This document shows, in pieces, positions 1 through 7,434 of a stretch of DNA of 64,000 nt (positions are counted from its first letter, which is position 1; each line of letters starts with the position of its first letter). Location of the stretch: assembly GCF_900142925.1 (NCBI RefSeq), contig NZ_FRCN01000014.1:248001-312000 (forward strand), read 5' to 3'. Both the position numbers and the translations under genes were made by a program. This DNA is from Chitinophaga sp. CF418. Its GTDB lineage: Bacteria; Bacteroidota; Bacteroidia; Chitinophagales; Chitinophagaceae. A model generated the notes under the pieces. The model was not told the DNA's origin and ran no database searches. It was given only the letters and a program-made list of their open reading frames with translations.

Positions 1-494
1 TCCCACAGTTCAAAATGACCACCATAACTTTCATCCCAATCCTTATTCAGGTATATTAATACATTTAAACGGCGGTCAAGGTTTGTAATGGGATGCTTGT
101 TGAAATCGGCGTGTATCTTCAGTAATCCACCTCTGACAATCTGATGCAAACCGCCACCTTCCAGATAAGGGTCGGGTATTAATCCACCTATCCCTGTAAG
201 CTCTTCCAGGAATTTGAGAAAGGGGCGTGAATTCAAAGAATTGATAAAATGTCGTGTGAATGCGCCGTAGTTACTTTCATCTTTCAATGCCAGTTTCATT
301 TCCTGTGCATTACGGAATCTGTGCCAGTTCACATCATTTGCTCCGGGGAATTCCTCCAGTACACTATTCAGCGCTTCTTCCGGAAAAACATTATCCAGAT
401 ATATATGCGGGAAAGGGTCTCCTTCTGCGTATCTTTTCTTATTCTCACTGGCAAGTGCTTGCAGTTTAGTAACATCCGGCATGTAGTAATTCAT
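1..494 (-). CDS. 2OG-Fe(II) oxygenase family protein (3' end outside window)
   Basis: This reading frame starts with ATG at 494 and runs off the left edge, so only about 164 N-terminal residues are visible. An in-frame ATG at 482 is an alternative start. The protein reads PHIYLDNVFPEEALNSVL near residue 28, then GGLLKIHADFNKH (the HxD iron-binding step of the double-stranded beta-helix) and NVLIYLNKDW followed by YGGHFELW. This order is typical of prolyl-4-hydroxylase-like 2-oxoglutarate/Fe(II) dioxygenases. The distal His and the Arg that binds 2-oxoglutarate would lie beyond the window. The substrate cannot be told. Relatives in Bacteroidota often modify proteins or surface sugars, but that is only family knowledge. 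Confidence 0.8.
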   Translation of the reverse strand, partial: MNYYMPDVTKLQALASENKKRYAEGDPFPHIYLDNVFPEEALNSVLEEFPGANDVNWHRFRNAQEMKLALKDESNYGAFTRHFINSLNSRPFLKFLEELTGIGGLIPDPYLEGGGLHQIVRGGLLKIHADFNKHPITNLDRRLNVLIYLNKDWDESYGGHFELW

Positions 495-608
495 AGAATG
501 ATAGATTAAATTGGTATAGAACAACGTTGCTATACGACAATTCAATTTATCAGCTACCCTTACTCAGGTGAAAATAATTTATCTTCGCCGGACTATTTTA
601 ATTTCCCC

Positions 609-764
609 ATGGCTTACAAAAGAAAATGGCATCTTACTGTCGTAACTGAATGGTGCAAACATCTGAGCAAAGAGATGCACAGATGGTACTGGAAAGGAGA
701 AAGAAAGGCCGGTAAGAAATTTATAAAAAAGGAGTTAATGGAATACCGGAAACCAGCAGCTTAG
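609..764 (+). CDS. small basic hypothetical protein (51 aa)
   Basis: A short ORF of 51 codons starts MAYKRKWHLTVVTEWCKHL and ends KKELMEYRKPAA. It is rich in Lys, Arg and Trp and has no membrane segment. Its last four bases overlap the 3' end of the convergent response regulator gene. A TATCTTCG sequence at 580-587, one base from the Bacteroidota -7 consensus TAnnTTTG, lies about 20 bases before the ATG. I do not recognise a family. The strongly basic composition would suit a nucleic-acid-binding or ribosome-associated peptide, but that is a guess. Confidence 0.5.
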   Translation: MAYKRKWHLTVVTEWCKHLSKEMHRWYWKGERKAGKKFIKKELMEYRKPAA

Positions 765-1513
765 CTCAACCACTTCCTCAACGCATTTGATTTCTCCCTG
801 CTCACCACTACTTCCTCCGCGGGAGGAAACAGGTCCAGTTTCAGCTTACCATTAAATACCTGGTGGATCTTTTGTATAGCTCCGGCAGATACAATGTATT
901 GTCTGGTGGCCCGGAAAAAATCCCTGGGGTTCAACTCCTGTTCCAGCTCTTCCAGGGTCTGATCTATTGCATAACGTTCTGATTGTTTGGTAACAAGATA
1001 GACCAGTTTATTTTCCGAAAAGAAATAAGCGATACCCTCCACCATCACCGGTATCAGCAGATCGCGGTAAGATACCAGGAAACGGGACCGGTATACCACT
1101 TCCCGGTGTTGCATCTTCCTGATCACGTCCAGCAGGTCTGGACCATTGGAGGGGTTAACCAATCCCTTTATTCTTGTGATGCTTTTTTCGAGCTGTGCTT
1201 CCTCTAGTGGTTTCAGCAAATAGTCAATACCATTCACTTCAAATGCCTTCAGGGCGTATTCATCGTAAGCGGTAATAAAGATAACATGTGAGCGGATCTG
1301 CACATGGTCGAAGATCTCAAAGCTTAGTCCATCCGTCAGCTTAATATCCATACAGATGATATCGGGATGTTCATGCTCTTTCAGCCAGTCTATACTTGAC
1401 TGTACCGTCTGCAATTCTCCAACAATCTGAATTTGTTTATCGATCTGCAATAACAGTTTTTTCAATCTCGCCGCATTAGGTAACTCGTCTTCAATGATCA
1501 GTATGCTCAGCAT
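761..1513 (-). CDS. LytTR-family response regulator
   Basis: The N-terminal half is a receiver domain: MLSILIIEDE with the acidic pair, the phospho-acceptor Asp in ICMDIKLTDG near residue 56, the conserved Thr in VIFITAY and the Lys in YLLKPL. The C-terminal half is a LytTR DNA-binding domain, with FFSENKLVYLVT and a tail containing FFRATRQYIVSAGAI and VVVSREKSNALRKWL. It overlaps the upstream histidine kinase gene, so the two are translationally linked and form one two-component system. I start it at 1513 because the receiver begins there. The ATG at 1525 adds four residues and is also possible. Targets are unknown. Confidence 0.9.
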   Translation of the reverse strand: MLSILIIEDELPNAARLKKLLLQIDKQIQIVGELQTVQSSIDWLKEHEHPDIICMDIKLTDGLSFEIFDHVQIRSHVIFITAYDEYALKAFEVNGIDYLLKPLEEAQLEKSITRIKGLVNPSNGPDLLDVIRKMQHREVVYRSRFLVSYRDLLIPVMVEGIAYFFSENKLVYLVTKQSERYAIDQTLEELEQELNPRDFFRATRQYIVSAGAIQKIHQVFNGKLKLDLFPPAEEVVVSREKSNALRKWLS

Positions 1514-2564
1514 GTTCCTTTGCATTTTTTTTCATCAATGGTATCTTCACTTCAAAGTAGTTTCCGGTATTGTTAATAATAGGCTTGTTACCACTCAGCA
1601 GCAGGTAACGCTGGGTAATGTTCTTCAACCCCAGCTGTGCGCCTGGCTCCTGTATCCGCTTGGGATTCTTGTTATTCTTCACCACAAGCCACTTATTATC
1701 TTCAATGTAAATATCGATAATCAGGGGCGAATCATTGGTAAACTGGTTATGTTTAATCGCATTTTCAATGAGTAACTGTAAGGTCAGCGGAGCAATATCA
1801 CTTTGCAGATGATCTATTTCCGGTGATATATTGACACGGATGGCCTGGCCATACCTGATCTTATGCAGGAAAAGCACATTCTTGATAAAATCGAGTTCCA
1901 CCGCTATGGCAATAGTATTCTGTGTACGGTTGGCCAACATATAGCGGTAGATGGAAGATAATTTCACCACATAATTAACAGATAAGGAGGGATTTTCCTC
2001 TATCAGGGACGTGAGTGCACTCAGGTTATTAAACAGGAAATGCGGGTCCAGCTGTAGCTTCAAAGCATCCAGCTGTGCCTGTACAGCCAGCTCATTCAAT
2101 TTAAATGCCTCCAGGCGCGCATTGTTCAACCTGTTGATAAGATGTTCTGCCGCAAAGATGGAAGTGATTACGAGGCAATAGATCATCCCGGTGATGGAAG
2201 ATTGCCGGTAAAGCAGCTGGTTAAAAGCGAATTTTTCAGGGAAGGGTACATGAAAAAAGAGATAAACAAGCAGCAGGATGATGCCTATGTGCGATATCAG
2301 CTGTACAATGAAACGCATTCTCATATTCCGTTCCCAGGGCAGCCTGCGGTGTAGCACGTAGGTCAGCCATATACCAGTTTCGATTACCAGCAGGGGGAAC
2401 AACCACGACACCAGGGTGTTGACAATAAAATCAAATACGGTGAATTGTCTCCAGGCGTTGAAGGTACGCTCGTAGGGGTTAATCAGGAAGAAAATGAGAT
2501 TAGTAAGCAAACAAAAAATAGGATAGCCATAAAGTCGCAAGAATTTATAGTTGGATGTAGCCAT
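1491..2564 (-). CDS. LytS-like sensor histidine kinase (His_kinase family)
   Basis: A protein of 357 residues with four predicted membrane segments in the first 150 residues (for example PIFCLLTNLIFFLI and IGIILLLVYLFF). A cytoplasmic His_kinase domain follows, with LDPHFLFNNLSAL; the phospho-accepting His is near residue 175. The N-box reads LLIENAIKHNQ, and a weak G-box reads LGLKNITQRY. This is the usual partner of LytTR regulators such as the one encoded just downstream with overlapping codons. The sensed signal is not evident, because the sensor part is only membrane helices. No clear promoter box was found upstream. Confidence 0.9.
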   Translation of the reverse strand: MATSNYKFLRLYGYPIFCLLTNLIFFLINPYERTFNAWRQFTVFDFIVNTLVSWLFPLLVIETGIWLTYVLHRRLPWERNMRMRFIVQLISHIGIILLLVYLFFHVPFPEKFAFNQLLYRQSSITGMIYCLVITSIFAAEHLINRLNNARLEAFKLNELAVQAQLDALKLQLDPHFLFNNLSALTSLIEENPSLSVNYVVKLSSIYRYMLANRTQNTIAIAVELDFIKNVLFLHKIRYGQAIRVNISPEIDHLQSDIAPLTLQLLIENAIKHNQFTNDSPLIIDIYIEDNKWLVVKNNKNPKRIQEPGAQLGLKNITQRYLLLSGNKPIINNTGNYFEVKIPLMKKNAKEHAEHTDH

Positions 2565-2613
2565 AATATGTGAGACTTTTTACCAGGCCACACTATCCTA
2601 TTGATGAATATGT

Positions 2614-2766
2614 TTAATTGGAATATACGCGACGAACTGGTTTTGTCAGCAACTCCCATATCATATATAGTATGCCTAATGATAAAACAGATAAAACGAT
2701 TTTAATAATATTCAGCAATTTACCTATTTTATACAGCTGTGACGCGTAGTGAATTGTACTTGTCAT
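2614..2766 (-). CDS. small membrane protein (50 aa), hypothetical
   Basis: The frame from ATG 2766 gives MTSTIHYASQLYKIGKLL, then a hydrophobic helix (IIKIVLSVLSLGILYMIWEL) and a basic tail ending KPVRRVYSN. One helix with a positive C-terminus is normal for small bacterial membrane proteins. The frame can be extended to 2823, but the upstream part (MAGNCLVFDTNCRQ) looks non-coding, so I prefer the shorter form. It lies in the same direction as the kinase downstream, with a gap of about 50 bases, and might be co-transcribed. The function is unknown. Confidence 0.4.
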   Translation of the reverse strand: MTSTIHYASQLYKIGKLLNIIKIVLSVLSLGILYMIWELLTKPVRRVYSN

Positions 2767-2898
2767 GATCGTTTCCGTTATTTGACGGCAATTTGTGTCA
2801 AATACCAGACAATTACCGGCCAATCTGACTGAGCTTACAAAAATCCCTACTGAACTGAAATTATGGCCTACTGAAGTGAAAGGCCTGGTATAGCAGAC

Positions 2899-3452
2899 CT
2901 ATCCGGGCAGGGCGAACGCCACGTAGGTATCCCCCGACTTACTGCCTATTTTTCCACCACCACAGGCAATTACCACGTACTGCCTGCCCTGCAGGGAATA
3001 AACAGCCGGGGTGGCATACCCGGCGGCAGGCAACTGTGCCTCCCATAGCTGGCGGCCGGTCTTTTTATCGAAAGCCCTGATCTTTTCGTCCTGCGTAGAC
3101 GCCACAAATATCAGCCCCCCTTTGGTAACAACGGGTCCGCCGTATACCTGGGTCCCTGTCGGGGGTATTCCCCTCTTTTTAAGCGCTTCAAACTCTCCCG
3201 GAGGAACTTTCCATAGCAGCTTACCTGTATTCAGGTTTACGGCATTTAAAGTGCCCCAGGGCGGTTTAATGCCCGGGTAACCATCTTTATCCAGGAAACG
3301 GATGTAGCCTGTCATGGTATAAGGCACCTCATCCAGGATGCTTTTCTTTCCGGAGGTATTGGTGGCAACCCGGAAATGGGCTGCGTGGGCCAGGGCGTTT
3401 CACCGGGCAGGGCTTCCTGGGGGACGGCTTTTTCTTCTATAGGCGCCGCCGT
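2899..3452 (-). pseudogene. remnant of a PQQ-dependent (quinoprotein) dehydrogenase
   Basis: Two pieces of one gene lie in different frames. The 5' piece (3452 to about 3377) reads PIEEKAVPQEALPGETPWPT, a signature of PQQ glucose-dehydrogenase-like beta-propellers. The 3' piece (about 3370 to 2899) reads VPYTMTGYIRFLDKDGYPG, IKPPWGTLNAVNLNTGKLLW and ends GDTYVAFALPG, the normal C-terminus of the family. In intact members roughly 200 residues separate these signatures. Here they are joined with a frame change, and everything before the 5' piece is lost behind a stop codon at 3453-3455. The longest intact stretch could only start at GTG 3327 and would lack the active site. I therefore call it a decayed gene. 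Confidence 0.75.
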
Positions 3453-3548
3453 TTATTGAAGTTGTTCTCTTTTTTACAATTTTAGCTTTGTCAGGTGTGC
3501 TTTCTTTGCAATTAGTATACAGGGGGAATGAATCCGCCATTCTAATTA

Positions 3549-3580
3549 AGGGGCAACCGGCTTCATTGCCAGCTGCCCCT
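3549..3580 (-). terminator. hairpin downstream of the epimerase gene
   Basis: AGGGGCA (3574-3580 read leftward) pairs with TGCCCCT, with an inner GGC/GCC pair and a short loop. The 3' side on the minus strand is TTAATTAG, only a weak T tract. It sits 8 bases past the stop codon of the epimerase gene, which suits an intrinsic terminator. Confidence 0.5.
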
Positions 3581-3587
3581 CCCCAAT

Positions 3588-4568
3588 TTATACCGGATAA
3601 GGACCATCTTCGAATGCTTCCGCGTGATAGCCCTTAGATCCTACTACTTTAGCGAGCGGACTACGCAGATCTTCTCCCGCTTTCAGGCGTTCTATAATAT
3701 GCCTGAAATCATACACGGGTTTCCATCCGAGCTCTTTCCTTGCTTTTTCATTGACATATACCCTGTCAATTCCCTGGAACATTTTCCAGCCCCGTCGCTC
3801 ATATTCCTGTACATACTCAGGCACAAGTCCCTGTACTACCCATAACGCATTATTCCGGAGATAGGTAGCATGTCCACGCATAAAAGGAGTGGTAGCGCTG
3901 ATAATATACTTACCGAAACCTATCTCTTTTGCCTTTTTGGCGGCCAGTATATGTGCATTTACGGCATCTTCCAGTTCCACACGGCGGTGGAGGAATTCAT
4001 TGGCCTTCAGGTTATCGTCTGTATAGGCATTTCTTACCTTGTGGTTGTCGTCTTCTTCAGGGAAAAAGCGGGAAGTCCTAAGCACAATACAGGACAGTCC
4101 CTGGTTCCTGAAAAACAGCTGGCACAGATCCTCCGCTGCGGCTTTGGTAACACCATAGATGTTCTTGGGCACGGGCGTCACCTCTTCCGTGATCCATGCG
4201 GCAGGTGATCCCTCTTTTGGCTCCAGCGCATCTCCGAAAACGCTGGTTGTACTGGTGAAAACGAAAGCCTCCACACCTGCGGTAACAGATTCCTGCAGCA
4301 GGTTCAGGGTGCCGGTGATATTGGTATCAATAAACTCCTGCATGCTGTGCGTAGCTACATGCGGCTTATGTAATGTGGCTGTATGAAATACGGCCTTCAC
4401 GCCATCAAGACAACTTTTTACAAAGTCCCTGTCTGTGATAGAACCAACATGCGTTGTAAACGAAGAGGCAAGGATATCTATGCCAATCACCTCATAGTGC
4501 TGAGCCTTCAGTATACGGGCCAGTCCTTCTCCAAGATGTCCGGCGCTTCCGGTAACTAAAACTTTCAT
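3588..4568 (-). CDS. NAD(P)-dependent epimerase/dehydratase (extended SDR)
   Basis: A 326-residue protein that starts MKVLVTGSAGHLGEGLAR, with the GxxGxxG Rossmann motif of extended short-chain dehydrogenases. It continues with the NAD-binding acidic step (VIGIDIL), TATLHKPH, TSTTSVFGDALEP and the catalytic YGVTKAAAE, a YxxxK motif with Tyr near residue 147. The C-terminal half (VYVNEKARKELGWKPVYDF) is the usual substrate domain of nucleotide-sugar epimerases. The substrate is not evident. It is transcribed away from the Crp/Fnr gene across an 83-bp gap holding two dyads, so control by that regulator is likely. A hairpin lies just past its stop. Confidence 0.88.
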   Translation of the reverse strand: MKVLVTGSAGHLGEGLARILKAQHYEVIGIDILASSFTTHVGSITDRDFVKSCLDGVKAVFHTATLHKPHVATHSMQEFIDTNITGTLNLLQESVTAGVEAFVFTSTTSVFGDALEPKEGSPAAWITEEVTPVPKNIYGVTKAAAEDLCQLFFRNQGLSCIVLRTSRFFPEEDDNHKVRNAYTDDNLKANEFLHRRVELEDAVNAHILAAKKAKEIGFGKYIISATTPFMRGHATYLRNNALWVVQGLVPEYVQEYERRGWKMFQGIDRVYVNEKARKELGWKPVYDFRHIIERLKAGEDLRSPLAKVVGSKGYHAEAFEDGPYPV

Positions 4569-4593
4569 ATGTTAGTGGTATCTTAATATTCTT

Positions 4594-4613
4594 CACCCCT
4601 AAGTTAAGGGGTG
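4594..4613. promoter_or_regulatory. dyad in the epimerase/Crp divergent promoter region
   Basis: CACCCCT and AGGGGTG form a perfect 7-bp inverted repeat around a 6-base spacer. The site lies between two divergent genes, one of which is a Crp/Fnr-type regulator. It could be an operator or a small hairpin. Its spacing differs from the second dyad at 4627-4642, so the two probably bind different proteins. Confidence 0.45.
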
Positions 4614-4626
4614 TTAATCCAAATTT

Positions 4627-4642
4627 TGGGACATTTGTCCCA
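4627..4642. promoter_or_regulatory. 16-bp dyad just upstream of the Crp/Fnr gene
   Basis: TGGGACA-TT-TGTCCCA is a perfect inverted repeat ending 9 bases before the ATG of the Crp/Fnr-type gene. Crp/Fnr dimers bind dyads of about this size (14-16 bp). Its place over the likely transcription start would suit autorepression. A weak -7-like box overlaps it on the left. Confidence 0.5.
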
Positions 4643-4651
4643 CTTACAGAT

Positions 4652-5227
4652 ATGATCACAACAAATCTGCAACTGCGGAATTTAATGGAAGAGCTGACAG
4701 GCAATGAAAGCACCGGCAATGCTATCACGCTGCGAACCCTTCAGCCTAAACAGCGGCTGATTGTACAGGACCAGGCGCTCCAGAGTGTATATATTATCAG
4801 GTCGGGTGTGACAAAGTGTTTTATTACAGAAAACAATGAAAGAGATTATATCCTGGATTTCCTGGGAGAAGGGGAGATACTCGGGGAGATAGAAGCGATC
4901 AGGCACACCAGGGCAACATGCACAATAGAAGCCATCACACCGCTGACCGTTTATACCATGAGTAGCGTGCAGTTTCATCATTTCTTCAAAACACTACCCA
5001 CCTTTGGCAGCGTTGTTCTGGAATTGATCGCTACCCGGCTGGCCAGGATCTCTGAGAAGGCTGCAAGACAACAATTATATACATTATCGGAAATATTACC
5101 CCAGCTGCTGTCTGCTCTTGAATCCCAGCAGATCACCTTTACAAAACAAGACCTTTCCGAATACCTGGGCATTTCTGTCAGAAGCCTGAACAGGTTACTG
5201 AAAGATGCCGATAATACTACTATTTGA
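4652..5227 (+). CDS. Crp/Fnr-family transcriptional regulator
   Basis: A 191-residue protein with an N-terminal cyclic-nucleotide-binding-type beta barrel (QRLIVQDQALQSVYIIRSGV, DFLGEGEILGEIEAI), a dimerisation helix and a C-terminal winged helix (FTKQDLSEYLGISVRSLNRLLKDA). It has no Cys cluster, so it is not an Fnr-type iron-sulfur sensor, and the Arg/Ser residues that bind cAMP in Crp are not obvious. Its 3' end overlaps the convergent cytochrome gene by 8 bases. A perfect dyad lies directly before the ATG. Likely targets are itself and the divergent epimerase gene. Confidence 0.88.
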   Translation: MITTNLQLRNLMEELTGNESTGNAITLRTLQPKQRLIVQDQALQSVYIIRSGVTKCFITENNERDYILDFLGEGEILGEIEAIRHTRATCTIEAITPLTVYTMSSVQFHHFFKTLPTFGSVVLELIATRLARISEKAARQQLYTLSEILPQLLSALESQQITFTKQDLSEYLGISVRSLNRLLKDADNTTI

Positions 5228-6446
5228 GCGCCGCCATGAATTTCTTTGTTTCCTCCCTGTAAACAGTGATCAGATGTGTACGCATGGAATCCGGCGTAGG
5301 GCTGGTTTGTCCGTTGGTCAGCATGGTGATATTCCGGGAAGGCAATGCCGGCATATGACAGTCAATACAATTCTTTGAAAGCACGGCAGCTGGCAGCGAA
5401 GTCATTTTACAAAAGGTATGATCTTCCGTCTTATGACAACTCATACAACGTTGAGAAAAAGCCAGTAACTGGTCCCTCTCATTATTATGCGGATTATGGC
5501 AGGAAGAGCAGCTCATCCCATCACTTTTTATAAAGCATTTACTGGCAGTAAATAACTGATATTGTTTTCCATGTACATCAATCGCCGTCGCTTTTTCCGG
5601 GCGGGTAATATCGGGAAAGAAATAATCCGATAAGGCATCTCCGGGTTTAAATTCAAAAGCAGGCTTTTGCGGAGTCCCCAACCCGGAATGACAAAGTGCA
5701 CACATATCCAGCTTCTGCCGGGTTTTCAGGGAACCGATCTTTGTAATGTGCCTGGCATCTTTTTCCTGCGGATGTTCCTGGTGAAAAGCTACATGTTCCG
5801 CCGCAGGACCATGACATCGTTCACAATCAATACCATATACCAGCTGATTTTTTTCAAACTCCTCGGATAGCTGCACACCCTCCATCTTTACGTTTTTAAT
5901 ACCCACGGCGGAGCTATGACAACCGAAACAGGTACTGGGTATCATCCTGTCAAATTTTGGATAAGACGGCGGAAAACCGGGACTATTAGCCCAGCTATGC
6001 GCAGAGATAAAATAGGACAGTGGCAGCTGAAAATACTTTCCATTCCGCCAGGAAAGAAAGGTCTGCGCCTTTCTGCCTGATCCGACACTGATATCAAACC
6101 GGTGCAATTCCTGTAAAGCACTATCGGAATAAGCAGCCTGGAAAAGACCACTATCGCGGACTTCCATTACTACCTTCGTTCCATTACTGTAAGAAAAAAC
6201 ATTATTAGGGCTTACAAAACTACCCTTGATAGCTGTCTGGGAGGCAGGGCTGGAAGTCTTATAATGCCCGGTGGTTACGTAGCTATCGTAAATATTCTTA
6301 TGGCAGCTGATACAGGCTGCTGATCCTGCAAATTGCTCTCCCCGGAGGTCTTTGTTATCTTCCTTCGGCCGCTTGCTGATACATTGTGAAAAAATAATAA
6401 TACAGGAAATGATCAGCAGGGATATGCATAGCAGGCGTTTGTTCAT
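5220..6446 (-). CDS. seven-heme c-type cytochrome lipoprotein
   Basis: 408 residues with an N-terminal lipoprotein signal (MNKRLLCISLLIISCIIIFS, then QC). Seven CxxCH heme-binding motifs occur in this order: CISCH, CFGCH, CERCH, CALCH, CSSCH, CMSCH and CIDCH. This layout belongs to the cytochrome c554-like multiheme family, which moves electrons in the periplasm or at the outer membrane, often for nitrogen or metal respiration. No partner reductase, NapC-like quinol dehydrogenase or NrfA lies next to it. It overlaps the convergent Crp/Fnr gene by 8 bases and is divergent from the VOC gene (38-bp gap). The electron partner is unknown. Confidence 0.85.
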   Translation of the reverse strand: MNKRLLCISLLIISCIIIFSQCISKRPKEDNKDLRGEQFAGSAACISCHKNIYDSYVTTGHYKTSSPASQTAIKGSFVSPNNVFSYSNGTKVVMEVRDSGLFQAAYSDSALQELHRFDISVGSGRKAQTFLSWRNGKYFQLPLSYFISAHSWANSPGFPPSYPKFDRMIPSTCFGCHSSAVGIKNVKMEGVQLSEEFEKNQLVYGIDCERCHGPAAEHVAFHQEHPQEKDARHITKIGSLKTRQKLDMCALCHSGLGTPQKPAFEFKPGDALSDYFFPDITRPEKATAIDVHGKQYQLFTASKCFIKSDGMSCSSCHNPHNNERDQLLAFSQRCMSCHKTEDHTFCKMTSLPAAVLSKNCIDCHMPALPSRNITMLTNGQTSPTPDSMRTHLITVYREETKKFMAALK

Positions 6447-6484
6447 GACGTTGGAATAATGACCTCAAGATATATATTTATAGT

Positions 6485-6880
6485 ATGAAACAAAAGATCG
6501 CACATATCACGCTTGTCGTTGACAATTACGACGATGCTATCCGGTTCTATACCGAAAAACTCCATTTTACCCTTATAGAAGATACCCTGCTGGGCGATAA
6601 CAAAAGATGGGTGCTGGTAGCCCCGCCGGGATCAGAAGGATGTAACCTGCTCTTTGCCCAGGCCGTTGGCGAAGAACAGAAAAGCAGGGTTGGCAATCAG
6701 ACGGGAGGCAGGGTATTCCTGTTTCTTTATACGGATGATTTTGAGAGAGACTTTCGGAACCTGCTGGATAAAGCGGTAAAAATTGTCAGACAGCCTGTTC
6801 ATGAACCTTATGGAACGGTAGCTGTTTTTGAAGATTTGTATGGCAATATGTGGGACCTGATACAGCCTGTCAGACAATGA
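6485..6880 (+). CDS. VOC-family (glyoxalase-like) protein
   Basis: A 131-residue single-domain protein that starts MKQKIAHITLVVDNYDDAIRFY, with TEKLHFTLIED and a metal-ligand-type ending PYGTVAVFEDLYGNMWDLIQ. This is the beta-alpha-beta-beta-beta fold of the vicinal oxygen chelate family. The His in HITLV and the Glu in VFEDLYGN sit where metal ligands sit in the family. Members include glyoxalases, dioxygenases and antibiotic-binding proteins; nothing here picks one. It is probably monocistronic. No hairpin follows directly. Confidence 0.85.
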   Translation: MKQKIAHITLVVDNYDDAIRFYTEKLHFTLIEDTLLGDNKRWVLVAPPGSEGCNLLFAQAVGEEQKSRVGNQTGGRVFLFLYTDDFERDFRNLLDKAVKIVRQPVHEPYGTVAVFEDLYGNMWDLIQPVRQ

Positions 6881-7126
6881 TATTTTTTGTAAAACCCCAC
6901 CCTATAGTTTCCCTTATCTAAAACTACCAAAAGAGCAGGATGCAGATATAAAAGTATTCGCGGATAGCCGTGCTGGATGCCCGGATATGGGAGCATTTAA
7001 AGGGTATTAACAGCATCGTCTGAGAAAAATATTCAAATATTTATACACATCATTCAACTAAATGATTATCAAACTACAATAACAGTTTTTTGCAGTATGT
7101 TTTAATGCCATTCGTCCGAATCTTTT

Positions 7127-7156
7127 TTGCAATTCAGAAAATTGTTATAACCTTTG
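7127..7156 (+). promoter_or_regulatory. candidate Bacteroidota promoter for the flotillin gene
   Basis: TTG at 7127-7129 is followed after 19 bases by AACCTTTG at 7149-7156, one base from TAnnTTTG. The predicted start near 7163 gives a 5' leader of about 270 bases. Confidence 0.4.
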
Positions 7157-7368
7157 TATGGTAATTAAATTTACAATGGACACTGATTCCTTTATACGTA
7201 CAGACCTGTACCTTTTACACTTCACCATTCTTAACACTTCTCCCCCCGGAATTTAGTTATACGAACGACGGAAAGTTTTAACAGACTTACTGTCTGCACA
7301 CGTTTTCACTACAGTAACAACTGTAAAAGTAACGCTATGCACATTTGTACGGTTTTGTACAATCTATT

Positions 7369-7390
7369 CGCGTATATGCATATATACGCG
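7369..7390. promoter_or_regulatory. palindrome in the flotillin leader
   Basis: CGCGTATAT and ATATACGCG form perfect 9-bp arms around GCAT, 44 bases before the ATG. It may be an operator or an mRNA hairpin. Confidence 0.4.
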
Positions 7391-7434
7391 TCAGCGGCAT
7401 CCTATTTTCTATATCATATAAACACAGCACAATT

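Larger units (their letters stand above)
6881..7434. other. 554-bp gap and long leader before the flotillin gene
   Basis: No convincing gene is present. The stretch holds a candidate promoter (7127-7156) and a palindrome (7369-7390). A 26-codon ORF at 7176-7256 (starts MDTDSFIRTDLYLL) begins about 13 bases after the predicted transcription start and could be a leader peptide, but there is no support beyond its position. The rightmost 90 bases stay open in the frame of the flotillin gene, but the sequence there (palindrome, no codon bias) looks non-coding. Confidence 0.5.
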
